A stretch of 64,000 bases of DNA from Streptomyces abyssalis. GTDB taxonomy: Bacteria; Actinomycetota; Actinomycetes; Streptomycetales; Streptomycetaceae. This document shows, piece by piece, positions 16,153-25,891 of this stretch; position 1 is the stretch's first letter, and each line of letters opens with the position of its first letter. The notes beneath the pieces are model-generated. The model made no database searches, had not been told where the DNA came from, and saw only the letters and a program-made list of their open reading frames with translations. The DNA is taken from contig NZ_LJGT01000038.1 in the NCBI RefSeq assembly GCF_001751365.1, positions 783,540-847,539 on the forward strand, written 5' to 3'. A program made the translations under genes and the position numbers.

Positions 16153-17682
16153 ATGACCGACCAGCCCGTCGGCACCGCCCGCTTCACCATCGACCCCGAC
16201 TTCGCCCTCGGCACCGTGGACCCCCGCCTGTACGGGACGTTCGTCGAGCACATGGGCCGCTGCGTCTATACGGGCATCCACGAGCCGGACCATGAGACCG
16301 CCGACGAGCACGGCTTCCGCGGCGACGTCTCCCGGCTCGTACGCGAGCTGGGCACGGGCCTCGTCCGCTATCCCGGGGGCAACTTCGTCTCCGGCTACCA
16401 CTGGGAGGACGGCATCGGCCCGGCCGCCGACCGCCCCCGCCGCCTCGACCTCGCCTGGCGCAGCATCGAGACGAACCAGGTCGGCACCGACGAGTTCCTC
16501 GGCTGGGCCCGCCGTCAGGGCGTCGAGCCGATGATGGCCGTCAACCTCGGCACGCGCGGCATCGACGCCGCACGCGCCCTTGTCGAGTACTGCAACATCC
16601 CGGGCGGCACCGCCTGGTCGGACCTGCGCGTGAAGAACGGCGTGCGCGAGCCGCACGGCGTACGGCTGTGGTGTCTCGGCAACGAGATGGACGGCCCCTG
16701 GCAGACCGGGCACACCACGGCCCGTGAGTACGGGCGCCTGGCAGCGGAGGCGGGCAAGTCCATGCACCAGGTCGACCCCTCCATCGAGCTTGTGGCGTGC
16801 GGCAGTTCGAACGCGAGGATGCCGACGTTCGGCGAGTGGGAGCGGCAGGTGCTGCACGAGACGTACGACGAGGCCGACTACCTCTCGCTGCACGCCTACT
16901 ACGAGGAGACCGGCGGCGACCGGGCGAGCTTCCTCGCCAGCGGCGCCCAGATGGACGCCTACATCTCCGACGTCGTCTCCACCGCCGACCACGTGCGGGC
17001 CGTCCGCCGTTCCACGAAGCGGATGAAGCTCTCGTTCGACGAGTGGAACGTCTGGTACCAGTCCCGCTTCCCGGGCGAGCGCGCGCTTCCGCTGGAAGAG
17101 AGGCCCCGGCTCATCGAGGACACCTACAGCGTCACGGACGCGGCCGTCGTCGGCTCCCTGCTGATGACGCTGCTGCGCCACGCCGACCGGGTCGCCGTCG
17201 CCTGCCTCGCGCAGCTCGTCAACGTCATCGGCCCCATCCGCAGCGAACCGGGCGGCCCGAGCTGGCGGCAGACCACCTTCCACCCCTTCGCGCTCACGGC
17301 ACGGCACGCGCGCGGCACGGTGCTGCGTACGGAGGTGTCCGGGCCGGTGATCGAGACGGAGAAGCACGGGCCCGTACAGGCGCTCGACACGGTCAGCACG
17401 CTGGACCCGGAGAGCGGCGAGCTGACGGTGCTGGCCGTCAACCGGCACCAGGAGCAGAGCCTCCGGCTCAGCGCGGCGCTCCGCGGTCTGTCCGCCCCGT
17501 ACCGGGTGACCGAGCATCTCCAGATCGCCGACCCCGATCCGGACGCGGCCAACACGGAGGCCGAACCGGACCGCGTCGTGCCACGGCCCGTACGGGACAC
17601 GGCGGTCAGCGCGGAGGGCGAACTGGAGGCGGTGCTGCCGCCGGTCTCCTGGAGCGTGATCCGGCTGACGCCGGAGGTCTGA
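16153..17682 (+). CDS. abfA: alpha-L-arabinofuranosidase, GH51
   Basis: The 509-residue enzyme hydrolyses terminal arabinofuranosyl residues from arabino- and arabinoxylo-oligosaccharides. The TIM-barrel motif CLGNEMDGPW carries the acid/base Glu178, and LSFDEWNVWY carries the nucleophile Glu297, almost the same positions as in the Geobacillus enzyme. A C-terminal beta-sandwich follows. There is no signal peptide, so it works in the cytoplasm on imported sugars, consistent with the transporter genes just upstream. An AGAGAGG ribosome site precedes the ATG. Confidence 0.96.
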   Translation: MTDQPVGTARFTIDPDFALGTVDPRLYGTFVEHMGRCVYTGIHEPDHETADEHGFRGDVSRLVRELGTGLVRYPGGNFVSGYHWEDGIGPAADRPRRLDLAWRSIETNQVGTDEFLGWARRQGVEPMMAVNLGTRGIDAARALVEYCNIPGGTAWSDLRVKNGVREPHGVRLWCLGNEMDGPWQTGHTTAREYGRLAAEAGKSMHQVDPSIELVACGSSNARMPTFGEWERQVLHETYDEADYLSLHAYYEETGGDRASFLASGAQMDAYISDVVSTADHVRAVRRSTKRMKLSFDEWNVWYQSRFPGERALPLEERPRLIEDTYSVTDAAVVGSLLMTLLRHADRVAVACLAQLVNVIGPIRSEPGGPSWRQTTFHPFALTARHARGTVLRTEVSGPVIETEKHGPVQALDTVSTLDPESGELTVLAVNRHQEQSLRLSAALRGLSAPYRVTEHLQIADPDPDAANTEAEPDRVVPRPVRDTAVSAEGELEAVLPPVSWSVIRLTPEV

Positions 17683-18187
17683 CCACGACGCGGGCCGGAC
17701 TCCCTCCGGACCTGTCCCCTCCGGCCGGAACCTTCCGGTTTGAGCAGGAACCCTGACCGGCCCGGGGCCGGAACCCCGCTCCGGGCCGGTGGGCGGCGCG
17801 CCGCGCCGGAGCAGTACGGGAATCCGCCGCCCCCCGCCGGCGTGGCCACGCGGGGGCGCACGCGCCGATCACCCCGTCCCCGACACCGCCGACCACACAC
17901 ACCGCGGACACCCGCCGCCACGGCGGAAAGACGCGACCCGGCACATCAGCTGCGACCACCTGCCGACGAACCCCCGTCCCCGCAGGCCCCCGCCCCGCAG
18001 ACAGCGGCGAGGATGATCCGCGGGAGGCAACACCTCGGGGCCGTACGGCCATGTCGCAGGCGTCACGGCCGGGCCGGTTCGAGGGCGGTCCCCCTGCGGC
18101 GGGGGCGCAGAGCCGCCCGCGCCGGAGGCGGGGCCGGGCGGGCGGGCGGGGCGGGGATGACCCGGCGCCACCGGTACGGGCAGGGCG
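17683..18187. other. 505-bp intergenic region between abfA and purL (convergent)
   Basis: Apart from the hairpin at 17756-17790 I see nothing functional. The sequence is very GC-rich low-complexity DNA, and the ORFs it contains are composition artefacts. Confidence 0.6.
17756..17790. terminator. terminator of the arabinoside operon
   Basis: Perfect 10-bp stem ACCGGCCCGG / CCGGGCCGGT with a 15-nt loop that is itself GC-rich, 73 bp after the abfA stop codon. No T-run. Confidence 0.7.
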
Positions 18188-20518
18188 TCAGGCGCCCGCG
18201 CGCTCCGCGTCGCCCGCGAACAGCGCCGGAAGCGTGCCCTCGTGCGCTTCGCGCAACTCGCGCAGGGAGACGCCGAACTGGCCCTGGATCTCGATCTCGT
18301 CGCCGTCCACGACGCCGATGCGGGCCACCGGAAGCCCCCGCGCCCCGCACATGTCGTTGAAGCGGACCTCCTCGCTGCGCGGGACCGCGACCAGCGCGCG
18401 CCCCTGCGACTCGGAGAAGAGGAAGACGAACGGCGACAGCCCGTCCGGCACCACCACGCGCGCACCGTTGCCGCCCTTGAGGCAGGACTCGGCGAGGGCC
18501 TGGATCAGGCCGCCGTCGCTCAGGTCGTGCGCGGCATCGATCATCCCGTCACGGGACGCGGCGATCAGGATCTCCGCGAGCAGCCGCTCCCGGTCCAGGT
18601 CGACGGCCGGCGGCAGCCCGCCCAGGTGCCCGTGGGCCACCTGGGACCAGGCCGAGCCGCCCAGCTCCTCCCGGGTGTCGCCCAGCAGGTAGAGCAGCTG
18701 CCCCTGCTCCGCGAACGCGACCGGCGTACGGCGGCTCACGTCGTCGATGACACCGAGGACGCCGACGACCGGCGTCGGATGGATCGCCGTGTCGCCGGTC
18801 TGGTTGTAGAGGGAGACGTTGCCGCCCGTCACCGGCGTGCCCAGTTCGCGGCAGGCGTCGGCGAGCCCCCGGCAGGCCTCGGCGAACTGCCACATGGCCG
18901 AAGGGTCCTCCGGCGAGCCGAAGTTGAGGCAGTCGGTGACCGCCAGCGGGCGCGCGCCCGTCGCCGCGACGTTGCGGTACGACTCGGCGAGCGCGAGCTG
19001 CGCCCCCGCGTACGGGTCGAGCTTGGCGTAGCGGCCGTTGCCGTCGGTGGCGAGCGCGACCCCGAGGCCGGTCTCCTCGTCGACGCGGATCATGCCGCCG
19101 TCCTCCGGCTGCGCCAGCACGGTGTTGCCGAGGACGTAGCGGTCGTACTGGTCGGTGATCCAGGACTTGGCCGCCTGGTTGGGCGAGGAGAGCAGCGCGA
19201 GCGTGGCGGCGCGCAGCTCCTCCCCCGTGCCGGGGCGCGGCAGCGCGGCCGCGTCGTCCGCCTGCAGCGCGTCCTGCCAGGACGGACGCTCGTACGGACG
19301 GTGGTAGACGGGCCCCTCGTGCGCGACGGTGCGCGGCGGTACGTCGACGATCTGTTCGCCGTGCCAGTAGATCTCCAGCCGCTCGCCCTCCGTCACCTCA
19401 CCGATGACCGTGGCGATGACGTCCCACTTCTCGCAGATCTCCAGGAAGCGGTCCACCTTGCCGGGCTCGACGACGGCGCACATCCGCTCCTGCGACTCGC
19501 TCATGAGGATCTCCTCGGGGGAGAGCGAGGAGTCCCGCAGCGGGACGGTGTCCAGCTCGACGCGCATGCCGCCGCTGCCGGCGCTGGCCAGCTCGGACGT
19601 GGCGCAGGACAGGCCCGCGCCGCCCAGGTCCTGGATGCCGGCGACCAGCTTCTCCCTGAAGATCTCCAGGGTGCACTCGATGAGGAGCTTCTCCTGGAAG
19701 GGGTCGCCGACCTGGACCGCCGGGCGCTTGGCCGGGCCCTCCTCCTCGAAGGTCTCGGAGGCCAGCACGGAGACGCCGCCGATGCCGTCGCCACCGGTGC
19801 GGGCCCCGTACAGGATGACCTTGTTGCCGGTCCCGGACGCCTGTGCGAGGTGGATGTCCTCATGCTTCATCACGCCGACGCACAAGGCATTGACCAGCGG
19901 GTTTCCCTGGTAGCAGTCGTCGAAGACCACTTCACCGCCGATGTTGGGCAGGCCCAGGCAGTTGCCGTAACCACCGATGCCGGCGACGACGCCGGGCAGC
20001 ACGCGCCTGGTGTCGGGGTGGTCGGCCGCGCCGAAGCGGAGGGGGTCCATCACGGCGACGGGACGGGCGCCCATGGCGAGGATGTCGCGGACGATGCCGC
20101 CGATACCGGTGGCAGCGCCCTGGTAGGGCTCCACATAGCTGGGGTGGTTGTGCGACTCGACCTTGAAGGTGACGGCGTAGTCCTGGCCGATGTCGACGAC
20201 CCCGGCGTTCTCCCCGATGCCGACGAGCATCGCTGTGTTCTCAGGCTGTCCGGGCGCCTTCTCCCCGAACTGCTTCAGGTGCACCTTGCTGCTCTTGTAC
20301 GAGCAGTGCTCGGACCACATCACCGAGTACATGGCCAGCTCGGCGCCGGTGGGACGCCGGCCGAGGATCTCGCGGATGCGCTCGTACTCGTCCTGCTTGA
20401 GGCCGAGTTCGGCCCAGGGCTGATCGGCGCCGGGGGTCCCGGCGGCGTGCTTGACGGTGTCGAGAGCCGTACGCGGCGCGGGTGCCGTACGCGGCTCGGA
20501 CTGCGTGGACGGAGTCAT
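18188..20518 (-). CDS. purL: phosphoribosylformylglycinamidine synthase subunit PurL
   Basis: This is the synthetase subunit of FGAM synthase (FGAR, ATP and ammonia to FGAM). The 776-residue size is that of the small PurL that works with separate PurQ and PurS. Motifs are [48 protein letters not shown], and in the C-terminal half [11 protein letters not shown] and DLSDGGL. The ATG at 20518 overlaps the purQ stop in ATGA. The same frame stays open far upstream across purQ/purS, but that is not coding. The N-terminal 30 residues are Ala/Pro/Thr-rich and variable. Confidence 0.97.
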   Translation of the reverse strand: MTPSTQSEPRTAPAPRTALDTVKHAAGTPGADQPWAELGLKQDEYERIREILGRRPTGAELAMYSVMWSEHCSYKSSKVHLKQFGEKAPGQPENTAMLVGIGENAGVVDIGQDYAVTFKVESHNHPSYVEPYQGAATGIGGIVRDILAMGARPVAVMDPLRFGAADHPDTRRVLPGVVAGIGGYGNCLGLPNIGGEVVFDDCYQGNPLVNALCVGVMKHEDIHLAQASGTGNKVILYGARTGGDGIGGVSVLASETFEEEGPAKRPAVQVGDPFQEKLLIECTLEIFREKLVAGIQDLGGAGLSCATSELASAGSGGMRVELDTVPLRDSSLSPEEILMSESQERMCAVVEPGKVDRFLEICEKWDVIATVIGEVTEGERLEIYWHGEQIVDVPPRTVAHEGPVYHRPYERPSWQDALQADDAAALPRPGTGEELRAATLALLSSPNQAAKSWITDQYDRYVLGNTVLAQPEDGGMIRVDEETGLGVALATDGNGRYAKLDPYAGAQLALAESYRNVAATGARPLAVTDCLNFGSPEDPSAMWQFAEACRGLADACRELGTPVTGGNVSLYNQTGDTAIHPTPVVGVLGVIDDVSRRTPVAFAEQGQLLYLLGDTREELGGSAWSQVAHGHLGGLPPAVDLDRERLLAEILIAASRDGMIDAAHDLSDGGLIQALAESCLKGGNGARVVVPDGLSPFVFLFSESQGRALVAVPRSEEVRFNDMCGARGLPVARIGVVDGDEIEIQGQFGVSLRELREAHEGTLPALFAGDAERAGA

Positions 20519-21201
20519 GCGGTGACCAGCCTCTTGAGTACCGAGGTGAAGAAGCCCAGCCCGTCGGTCGTCGGCCCGGTGAGGGTCTCGACGGCGTGCT
20601 CGGGGTGCGGCATGAGGCCGACCACGTTCCCGGCCTCGTTGGAGATGCCCGCGATGTCGCGGCGGGAGCCGTTGGGGTTGCCCCCGACGTAGCGGAAGAC
20701 GACGCGGCCCTCCGCCTCCAGGGAGTCGAGGGTGCGCTCGTCGGCGACGTAACCGCCCTCGCCGTTCTTGAGCGGGACGGTGATCTCCTGCCCCTGCCCG
20801 TAGTCGGACGTCCAGGCGGTGTCGGTGCGCTCCACGCGCAGCCTCTGGTCGCGGCAGACGAAGTGCAGGTGGTCGTTGCGGGTCAGCGCTCCGGGCAGCA
20901 GATGCGACTCGCACAGCACCTGGAAGCCGTTGCAGATGCCGAGCACCGGCATGCCGCCGCGCGCCTGCTCCAGCAGCGGCTCCATGACGGGCGAGAAGCG
21001 GGCGATGGCGCCGCAGCGCAGATAGTCGCCGTAGGAGAAGCCACCGGGCAGCACGACCGCGTCCACCTGACGCAGATCCGCGTCGCGGTGCCAGAGCTCG
21101 ACGGGCTCGCCGCCGGCGAGCCGGACGGCGCGGCGGGCGTCGCTGTCGTCGAGCGACCCGGGAAAGGTGACGACGCCGATACGTCCGAGGCCGCCGGTCA
21201 C
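20515..21201 (-). CDS. purQ: phosphoribosylformylglycinamidine synthase glutaminase subunit PurQ
   Basis: This 228-residue class I glutamine amidotransferase supplies ammonia to PurL. The start [13 protein letters not shown] and the nucleophile elbow [14 protein letters not shown] (catalytic Cys) are visible, and [11 protein letters not shown] holds the catalytic His and Glu. The GTG at 21201 overlaps the purS stop in GTGA, and the 3' end overlaps purL in ATGA, so the three genes are translationally coupled. Confidence 0.97.
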   Translation of the reverse strand: MTGGLGRIGVVTFPGSLDDSDARRAVRLAGGEPVELWHRDADLRQVDAVVLPGGFSYGDYLRCGAIARFSPVMEPLLEQARGGMPVLGICNGFQVLCESHLLPGALTRNDHLHFVCRDQRLRVERTDTAWTSDYGQGQEITVPLKNGEGGYVADERTLDSLEAEGRVVFRYVGGNPNGSRRDIAGISNEAGNVVGLMPHPEHAVETLTGPTTDGLGFFTSVLKRLVTA

Positions 21202-21482
21202 GCAGCGGCCCCCGCTCCGGCACCTTCGGCGCCTTCGGCCTCTTCGACACGAACCGTGTAGTGCTCGATCACGGTGTTCGCGAGGAAGGTCTCGGCCAGT
21301 TCGCGAATACGGGCCAGTGCCTCGTCCGTGACGGGCTCCGCCACATCGAGTTCGAAGCGCTTCCCCTGGCGTACGTCCGCGATGCCCTCGAAACCGAGGC
21401 GGGGCAGTGCACGCTGCACCGCCTGGCCCTGCGGGTCGAGGATCTCCGGCTTCAGCATGACGTCGACTACGACGCGAGCCAC
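21198..21482 (-). CDS. purS: phosphoribosylformylglycinamidine synthase subunit PurS
   Basis: This 94-residue small subunit bridges PurL and PurQ. It shows the typical [18 protein letters not shown] start, then [15 protein letters not shown]. The GTG at 21482 has GGGAG upstream and yields the family start; the longer frame to 21539 is not supported. The C-terminus is Ala/Glu/Gly-rich. It is the first gene of the purSQL operon. Confidence 0.95.
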   Translation of the reverse strand: MARVVVDVMLKPEILDPQGQAVQRALPRLGFEGIADVRQGKRFELDVAEPVTDEALARIRELAETFLANTVIEHYTVRVEEAEGAEGAGAGAAA

Positions 21483-21864
21483 AGGTACTCCCGGTGATGG
21501 TGATGGTGCTGAGCAATGGTGCGTCTGCCGGCGAAGCAACGCGCTCGCCAGCCTACCGGCCCGCAGAATCTACGCGCGTTGATATCTCGGGCCGCACCCG
21601 CACCGGCCCGGCTTTCCGGCGCGATCGGCCCACCACCGCACGCCGGAGCTCTGGGAAAAATGCCGTGAAAAAAGTATGGTCCCGATTGCGGTCTGACACG
21701 CGAGTCGAAATACTCGCGCTTCACATTGCAAAGCCCTCGGCTGTACAAAAGGAAAAGTCCCCGGCACCAATCCCGCGGATCACTCGCGCCTCCCGCTGGT
21801 CTTCCCATGTCAGCGCGGGAATCGTGTGATCCATTTCGCGATCCTGATGGAAGGTCCGATATCC
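21483..21864. other. 382-bp divergent region between purS and lsr2
   Basis: No gene. The part 21650-21780 is clearly richer in A and T than its surroundings and contains a perfect inverted repeat at 21699-21718. It should carry the promoters of both purSQL and lsr2. An AT-rich tract upstream of an lsr2-type gene is a plausible autoregulation site, because Lsr2 prefers AT-rich DNA. Confidence 0.6.
21699..21718. promoter_or_regulatory. inverted repeat CGCGAGT-n6-ACTCGCG between purS and lsr2
   Basis: A perfect 7-bp inverted repeat with CGAAAT in the centre, about 215 bp upstream of purS and 145 bp upstream of lsr2. Its symmetry suggests an operator rather than a terminator, because neither gene ends here. 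Confidence 0.45.
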
Positions 21865-22182
21865 GTGGCACAACGTGTAGTGGTCACCCTCTCCGACGAC
21901 ATCGACGGCGGAGAAGCAGCGGAAACGGTCTCCTTCGGGCTCGACGGGAAGTCGTACGAGGTGGACCTCAACATCGAGAACGCGAAGAAGCTGCGTGAGG
22001 ACCTGGCCCGCTTCGTCGAAGCCGGCCGCAAGCGCGCCAAGTCCGGCAAGGCCTACCACCGCACCTCGGTCGCCCCCGACCCCCGCGCCGTGCGCGCCTG
22101 GGCCGAGTCCAACGGCTTCGAGGTGCCGGCTCGCGGCCGCATCCCGAAGAAGGTCTACGACGCCTTCAACGCCTCCCGTTGA
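21865..22182 (+). CDS. lsr2: Lsr2-type nucleoid-associated protein
   Basis: This 105-residue H-NS-like protein has the N-terminal oligomerisation part (AQRVVVTLSDDIDGGEA) and the C-terminal DNA-binding domain (VRAWAESNGFEVPARGRIPKK). The AT-hook-like core RGR is at residues 95-97. Lsr2 silences AT-rich, often horizontally acquired genes, including specialised-metabolite clusters. Streptomycetes usually carry two copies; the one near purS is the lsr2-like paralogue (lsrL) as I recall. The GTG at 21865 is preceded by GGAAGG and gives the family start; the ATG at 21826 is less likely. Confidence 0.95.
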   Translation: MAQRVVVTLSDDIDGGEAAETVSFGLDGKSYEVDLNIENAKKLREDLARFVEAGRKRAKSGKAYHRTSVAPDPRAVRAWAESNGFEVPARGRIPKKVYDAFNASR

Positions 22183-22222
22183 CCCCCGCGCCCGGCCCGT
22201 ACCGCGGGCCGGGCGGCCCGAC

Positions 22223-22253
22223 TTGCCACGGACCCCGGTTGATCCGCTAGAGT
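22223..22253 (+). promoter_or_regulatory. promoter of tRNA-Gly(TCC)
   Basis: TTGCCA and TAGAGT with a 19-bp spacer, ending 36 bp upstream of the tRNA. The -10 hexamer and flanking CT are the same as upstream of tRNA-Asp (2252-2259). Confidence 0.5.
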
Positions 22254-22289
22254 CTGGCCCGTCGCCGCGAGGGAAACCACGCGGAACAC

Positions 22290-22361
22290 GCGGGTGTAGC
22301 TCAGTAGTAGAGCGCCCCCTTTCCAAGGGGGAGGCGCAGTGTGCGATTCCTGTCACCCGCT
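22290..22361 (+). tRNA. tRNA-Gly(TCC)
   Basis: Acceptor GCGGGTG / CACCCGC, anticodon stem CCCCC/GGGGG around TTTCCAA with anticodon TCC at 22322-22324, discriminator T as in glycine tRNAs. CCA is not encoded. It reads GGA (and GGG by wobble) codons. Confidence 0.95.
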
Positions 22362-22444
22362 CTCGTCCTCGCCGGACCGCCGTCGGAAACGATCAGGTAC
22401 AGTGGGGTCGCGCAAGCCACCCGGTGCAAGCCGGATGGAAGCAT

Positions 22445-22520
22445 GCGGACGTAGCTCAGTTGGTAGAGCGCAACCTTGCCAAGGTTGAGGTCGCGAGTTC
22501 GAGCCTCGTCGTCCGCTCCA
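22445..22520 (+). tRNA. tRNA-Gly(GCC)
   Basis: Acceptor GCGGACG / CGTCCGC, anticodon stem CAACC/GGTTG around TTGCCAA with anticodon GCC at 22478-22480, discriminator T and an encoded CCA. It reads GGC and GGT, the major glycine codons here. It lies 83 bp after the other tRNA-Gly and possibly has its own promoter (TACAGT near 22396). Confidence 0.95.
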
Positions 22521-22795
22521 CGCACAACGGAATCCTCATTCAAGAGGTATGTGAGAGCCCCGGTCCCCGGACCGGGGCTCGTTCATTTCCCCGGTTCCGA
22601 AAGATGTCCGCCGCCTCCGCGGCGATGTCCGCTGCCGCCTCTGCGGCCATGAGCTCCGCCGCCTCCGATGGCCATCGTGTCCGCCGGTCCGACGCCTTCG
22701 TGTGCAAGCCTCCTTGCCCGCGCATGAGGTTCGTCATGCGCGCTCGTGACACCACGCACCCGGCAGAAGCCGGGCGGCGCGGAAGACTGACGGAC

Positions 22796-23764
22796 ATGGA
22801 TGCGATCGAGGTCGACGGACTCAAACGGCGATATGCGAAGGGCTTCGAAGCCGTGCGCGGTGTCTCGTTCTCCGTACGGGAGGGCGAGATCTTCGCGCTG
22901 CTGGGTACGAACGGAGCGGGCAAGACCTCCACGGTCGAGCTGCTGGAGGGCCTGGCACGGCCCAGCGGCGGCAAGGTGAAGGTGCTCGGCTTCGACCCGT
23001 ACTCGGAACGCACGGCGGTGCGGCCCCGTACAGGCGTGATGCTTCAGGAGGGCGGCTTCCCGTCCGAGCTGACGGTCACCGAGACGATCCGGATGTGGGC
23101 GGGCTGCACGAGCGACGCGCGCCCCATCGGCGAGGTCCTGGCACAGGTGGGGCTCTCCGACCGGCGCGCGAACGTCCGCGTCAAGCAGCTCTCCGGAGGT
23201 GAACGGCGGCGCCTGGACCTGGCGATGGCGCTGGTCGGACACCCGGAGGTGCTCTTCCTGGACGAGCCGACCACCGGCATGGACCCGGAAGGACGCCGGG
23301 ACACCTGGGAGTTGGTACGCGAGCTGCGCCGGGCCGGCACGACCGTGCTGCTGACGACGCACTATCTGGAGGAGGCCGAGGAGCTGGCCGACCGGCTGGC
23401 CATCATGCGTTCGGGGCGCATCGTCACCACCGGAACCCCGGAGCAGGTCGTCGCGGAACGCCCGTCCAGCATCCGCTTCATGCTGCCGGACGGTCTCACC
23501 GCCCAGCATCTGCCGCCGACGCTGCCGCCGGCCACGGTGCGCGAGGGACGCTTCGAGATCCGTACGCCGCAGCTGCAGGCGGTGCTGACCGATCTGCTGC
23601 TGTGGGCGCGGCAGACGGGCGTCGAACTGCCCGGCCTGCACGCGCGGACGGCCACCCTCGAAGAGGTGTTCCTGGAGATCGCGCAGCTCCCGGACGAGAA
23701 CGACGAGGACGGGCAGGCTCCGGACGCGGCGAAGTCCGGCGAGAAGGAGGTGGAGCGGGTATGA
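22796..23764 (+). CDS. ABC transporter ATP-binding protein (drug-export type)
   Basis: A 322-residue ATPase of the DrrA/CcmA class. Walker A is GTNGAGKTS, the Q-loop is at VMLQEGG, the signature is QLSGGERRR, Walker B is VLFLDEPTTGMDPEG, and the switch His is in TTHYLEEAE. The C-terminal regulatory part is Glu/Asp-rich. The ATG at 22796 follows GGAAG. It overlaps the permease gene by ATGA, and a two-component system follows. The arrangement resembles antibiotic-responsive efflux loci, but the substrate cannot be told. Confidence 0.92.
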   Translation: MDAIEVDGLKRRYAKGFEAVRGVSFSVREGEIFALLGTNGAGKTSTVELLEGLARPSGGKVKVLGFDPYSERTAVRPRTGVMLQEGGFPSELTVTETIRMWAGCTSDARPIGEVLAQVGLSDRRANVRVKQLSGGERRRLDLAMALVGHPEVLFLDEPTTGMDPEGRRDTWELVRELRRAGTTVLLTTHYLEEAEELADRLAIMRSGRIVTTGTPEQVVAERPSSIRFMLPDGLTAQHLPPTLPPATVREGRFEIRTPQLQAVLTDLLLWARQTGVELPGLHARTATLEEVFLEIAQLPDENDEDGQAPDAAKSGEKEVERV

Positions 23765-24573
23765 GCACCACGGATGCGGCCACTGTGAAGGCGCCGGGCC
23801 GGGTGGACACTTCGGCGATGGGGCGAAGGCTGCGCGCGCTCGGCCGCGCGGAACTGACGCTGTTGTTCCGGAACAAGGCGATGCTCTTCGTCGCTCTCGC
23901 CACCCCGATCCTGCTGACGGTGCTGATGCGCCAGACCATCAGCGGCATGAACCTCGAGGGCACCGGCCTGTCGATGGGGACGGTGCTGATCCCCGGCTCG
24001 ATCGGCTACGTGCTGGTCTTCGCCGTCTACGCGAACCTGACCGGCATCTACGTCACGCGGCGCGAGGAGCTCGTGCTCAAGCGGCTGCGTACCGGTGAGG
24101 CGAGCGACGGCGAGATCCTGGCGGGCAGCGCGCTGCCCTCGCTGGTGCTGGCGCTCGGGCAGTGCGTGCTGCTGCTCGGCGGAGGCGCGGTGCTGCTCGA
24201 CCTCGCACCGCCGGAGCGGCCCGAACTGGTCGCCGCCGGGCTGCTGCTCGGCCTGGTGCTGATGGTGCTGCTGGCCGGGGTGTCGGCCGTGTTCACGCGG
24301 AGCACGGAAGCCTCGCAGATCACCACGTTCCCGTTCATGGCGGTCTCTTTCGTGGGATCGGGAATCGTGGTTCCGCTGGATGTCATGCCGGACGCCCTCG
24401 CCACGGTGTGTTCACTGCTCCCCGTGTCACCGACGATGGAGCTGGTACGCAACGGCTGGGTGGGCACGCTCAGCGGCGCGGACACGGTGAAGGCCCTGGG
24501 CGTCCTCGTGGTGTGGATCATCCTCGGGACCCTGGCCGTACGACGCTGGTTCCCCTGGGAGCCGCGGCGCTAG
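23761..24573 (+). CDS. ABC-2 type transporter permease
   Basis: A 270-residue membrane protein with about six helices, including MLFVALATPILLTVLMRQTI near the N-terminus. It ends in a basic RRWFPWEPRR tail. It pairs with the preceding ATPase (4-nt overlap) to form an exporter of the ABC-2 class. Confidence 0.9.
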   Translation: MSTTDAATVKAPGRVDTSAMGRRLRALGRAELTLLFRNKAMLFVALATPILLTVLMRQTISGMNLEGTGLSMGTVLIPGSIGYVLVFAVYANLTGIYVTRREELVLKRLRTGEASDGEILAGSALPSLVLALGQCVLLLGGGAVLLDLAPPERPELVAAGLLLGLVLMVLLAGVSAVFTRSTEASQITTFPFMAVSFVGSGIVVPLDVMPDALATVCSLLPVSPTMELVRNGWVGTLSGADTVKALGVLVVWIILGTLAVRRWFPWEPRR

Positions 24574-24604
24574 ACAGCGGTGGACAGGTGAGGAGCACGG
24601 GCAC

Positions 24605-25891
24605 GTGATCGGCTGGTGGGTCGCCCCCAAGTACCGCCGCTGGCAGGAGCGCAGCAGCCACGAGCAGGTCGAGGCCTCGACCCGGTGGATGCTCGCCGCC
24701 TATGCCTGGCTGACGGTCGTCGGCTTCGTCGTACAGCTGATGCCGAACGCGGGCCCCGGTGCTCTCTCCCTCACCCTCGCCTGGACGGTCTTCGGACTGG
24801 GCCTGGTGCAGTGCCTGCTCTGTACGGGCGCACTGCACCAGGCCGTCGACGGCTATCTGGGCACCCGTACCGTGCCGGGCTCCCTGCTCGTGCTTCCCGC
24901 CGCGCTGGTGGGAGTGATGACCGCGCTGACGGTCGCGCTGGTCGCGGTCGGCGCGGTCGAGGGCGGGCTGACCGTCGGGCTGGCGCTGCACGGGACGCTT
25001 GCGCCGTTCGCCGTGACCTTCGGTGTGACGGTGCCGCGGCGGGTGGCGGCCCTCGCGCTGTGCGGCTTCCTCGCCGTCGCGCTCGCCGCGCTCGCCGCGA
25101 CGGCGATGCCCTGGTCGGGTGTGCTGGCGGCACTGGTCGTGACGGGTCTCGGCGGTCTCCTCTCCGTCTTCACCGGGCGCTCGTCCGCCTGGTACATCGC
25201 CGTCATCAGGGAGCTTCAGGAGGCACGGGGTGTGCAGGCGCGGCTGGCCGTCGCCGAGGAGCGGCTGCGCTTCAGCCGGGATCTGCACGACGTGATGGGG
25301 CGGAATCTGTCGGCGATCGCGCTGAAGAGCGAGCTGGCGGCACAGCTGGCGCAGCGCGGGGCGTCCCCTGAGGCGTCCGTGGAGCAGATGACGCAGGTGC
25401 AGCACATCGCACGAGAGTCGCAGTCGGAGGTGCGGGCGGTGGTCCGCGGCTACCGGGACGTCGATCTGCCCACCGAACTCGCCGGCGCGCGGGGCATCCT
25501 GCGCGCCGCGGGAGTGGACTGCCGTACCGACAACGGCGGTTCGCGGCTGCCCGTTCCGGTGCAGGCCGCGCTCGGCTGGGTCGTGCGGGAGGGGGCGACG
25601 AACGTGCTGCGGCACGCGGACGCCACGTGGTGCACAGTATGGGTGGGTACCGACGCCGCGGGCGGCAGTGCGCTGCTCGTGATGGAGAACGACGGCGCAC
25701 GCACCCCGGCGGGTGAGGGCGCCGGCGGCCGCACGGGCTCCGGGCTCGCGGGGCTGCGGGAACGCCTCGACGGGGTCGGCGGCACGCTGCGGGCGGTGCA
25801 CGACGGCGAGAGAGGTACATTCCGGCTGACGGCCGAAGTCCCGCTCGCAGCCGAGGGCGAGAGCGGGAACGGGAAGGACACGGCGGAGTGA
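24605..25891 (+). CDS. sensor histidine kinase, DesK/NarX type
   Basis: A 428-residue protein with about six membrane helices in the first 200 residues and a very short extracytoplasmic part, as in DesK-like sensors of membrane state or of lipophilic drugs. The HisKA_3 box FSRDLHDVMGRNLSAIALK carries His228; the ATPase domain has REGATNVLRHA and the G-box SGLAGLRERL. The GTG start lies 32 nt after the permease stop. The TGA overlaps the response-regulator start in GTGA. Confidence 0.92.
   Translation: MIGWWVAPKYRRWQERSSHEQVEASTRWMLAAYAWLTVVGFVVQLMPNAGPGALSLTLAWTVFGLGLVQCLLCTGALHQAVDGYLGTRTVPGSLLVLPAALVGVMTALTVALVAVGAVEGGLTVGLALHGTLAPFAVTFGVTVPRRVAALALCGFLAVALAALAATAMPWSGVLAALVVTGLGGLLSVFTGRSSAWYIAVIRELQEARGVQARLAVAEERLRFSRDLHDVMGRNLSAIALKSELAAQLAQRGASPEASVEQMTQVQHIARESQSEVRAVVRGYRDVDLPTELAGARGILRAAGVDCRTDNGGSRLPVPVQAALGWVVREGATNVLRHADATWCTVWVGTDAAGGSALLVMENDGARTPAGEGAGGRTGSGLAGLRERLDGVGGTLRAVHDGERGTFRLTAEVPLAAEGESGNGKDTAE

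Noticed and set aside
17683..18187. ORFs on both strands in the GC-rich gap between abfA and purL
   Set aside because: Arg/Pro/Ala-rich products without ribosome sites; typical non-coding GC-rich artefacts.
20519..21250. Upstream extension of the purL frame (244 codons)
   Set aside because: It overlaps purQ and purS in another frame and is an open GC-rich shadow. PurL starts at 20518 with the ATGA overlap.
22290..22520. tRNA-Gly pair considered as a mobile-element attachment site
   Set aside because: No integrase, direct repeat of the tRNA 3' end or phage-like genes were seen downstream.
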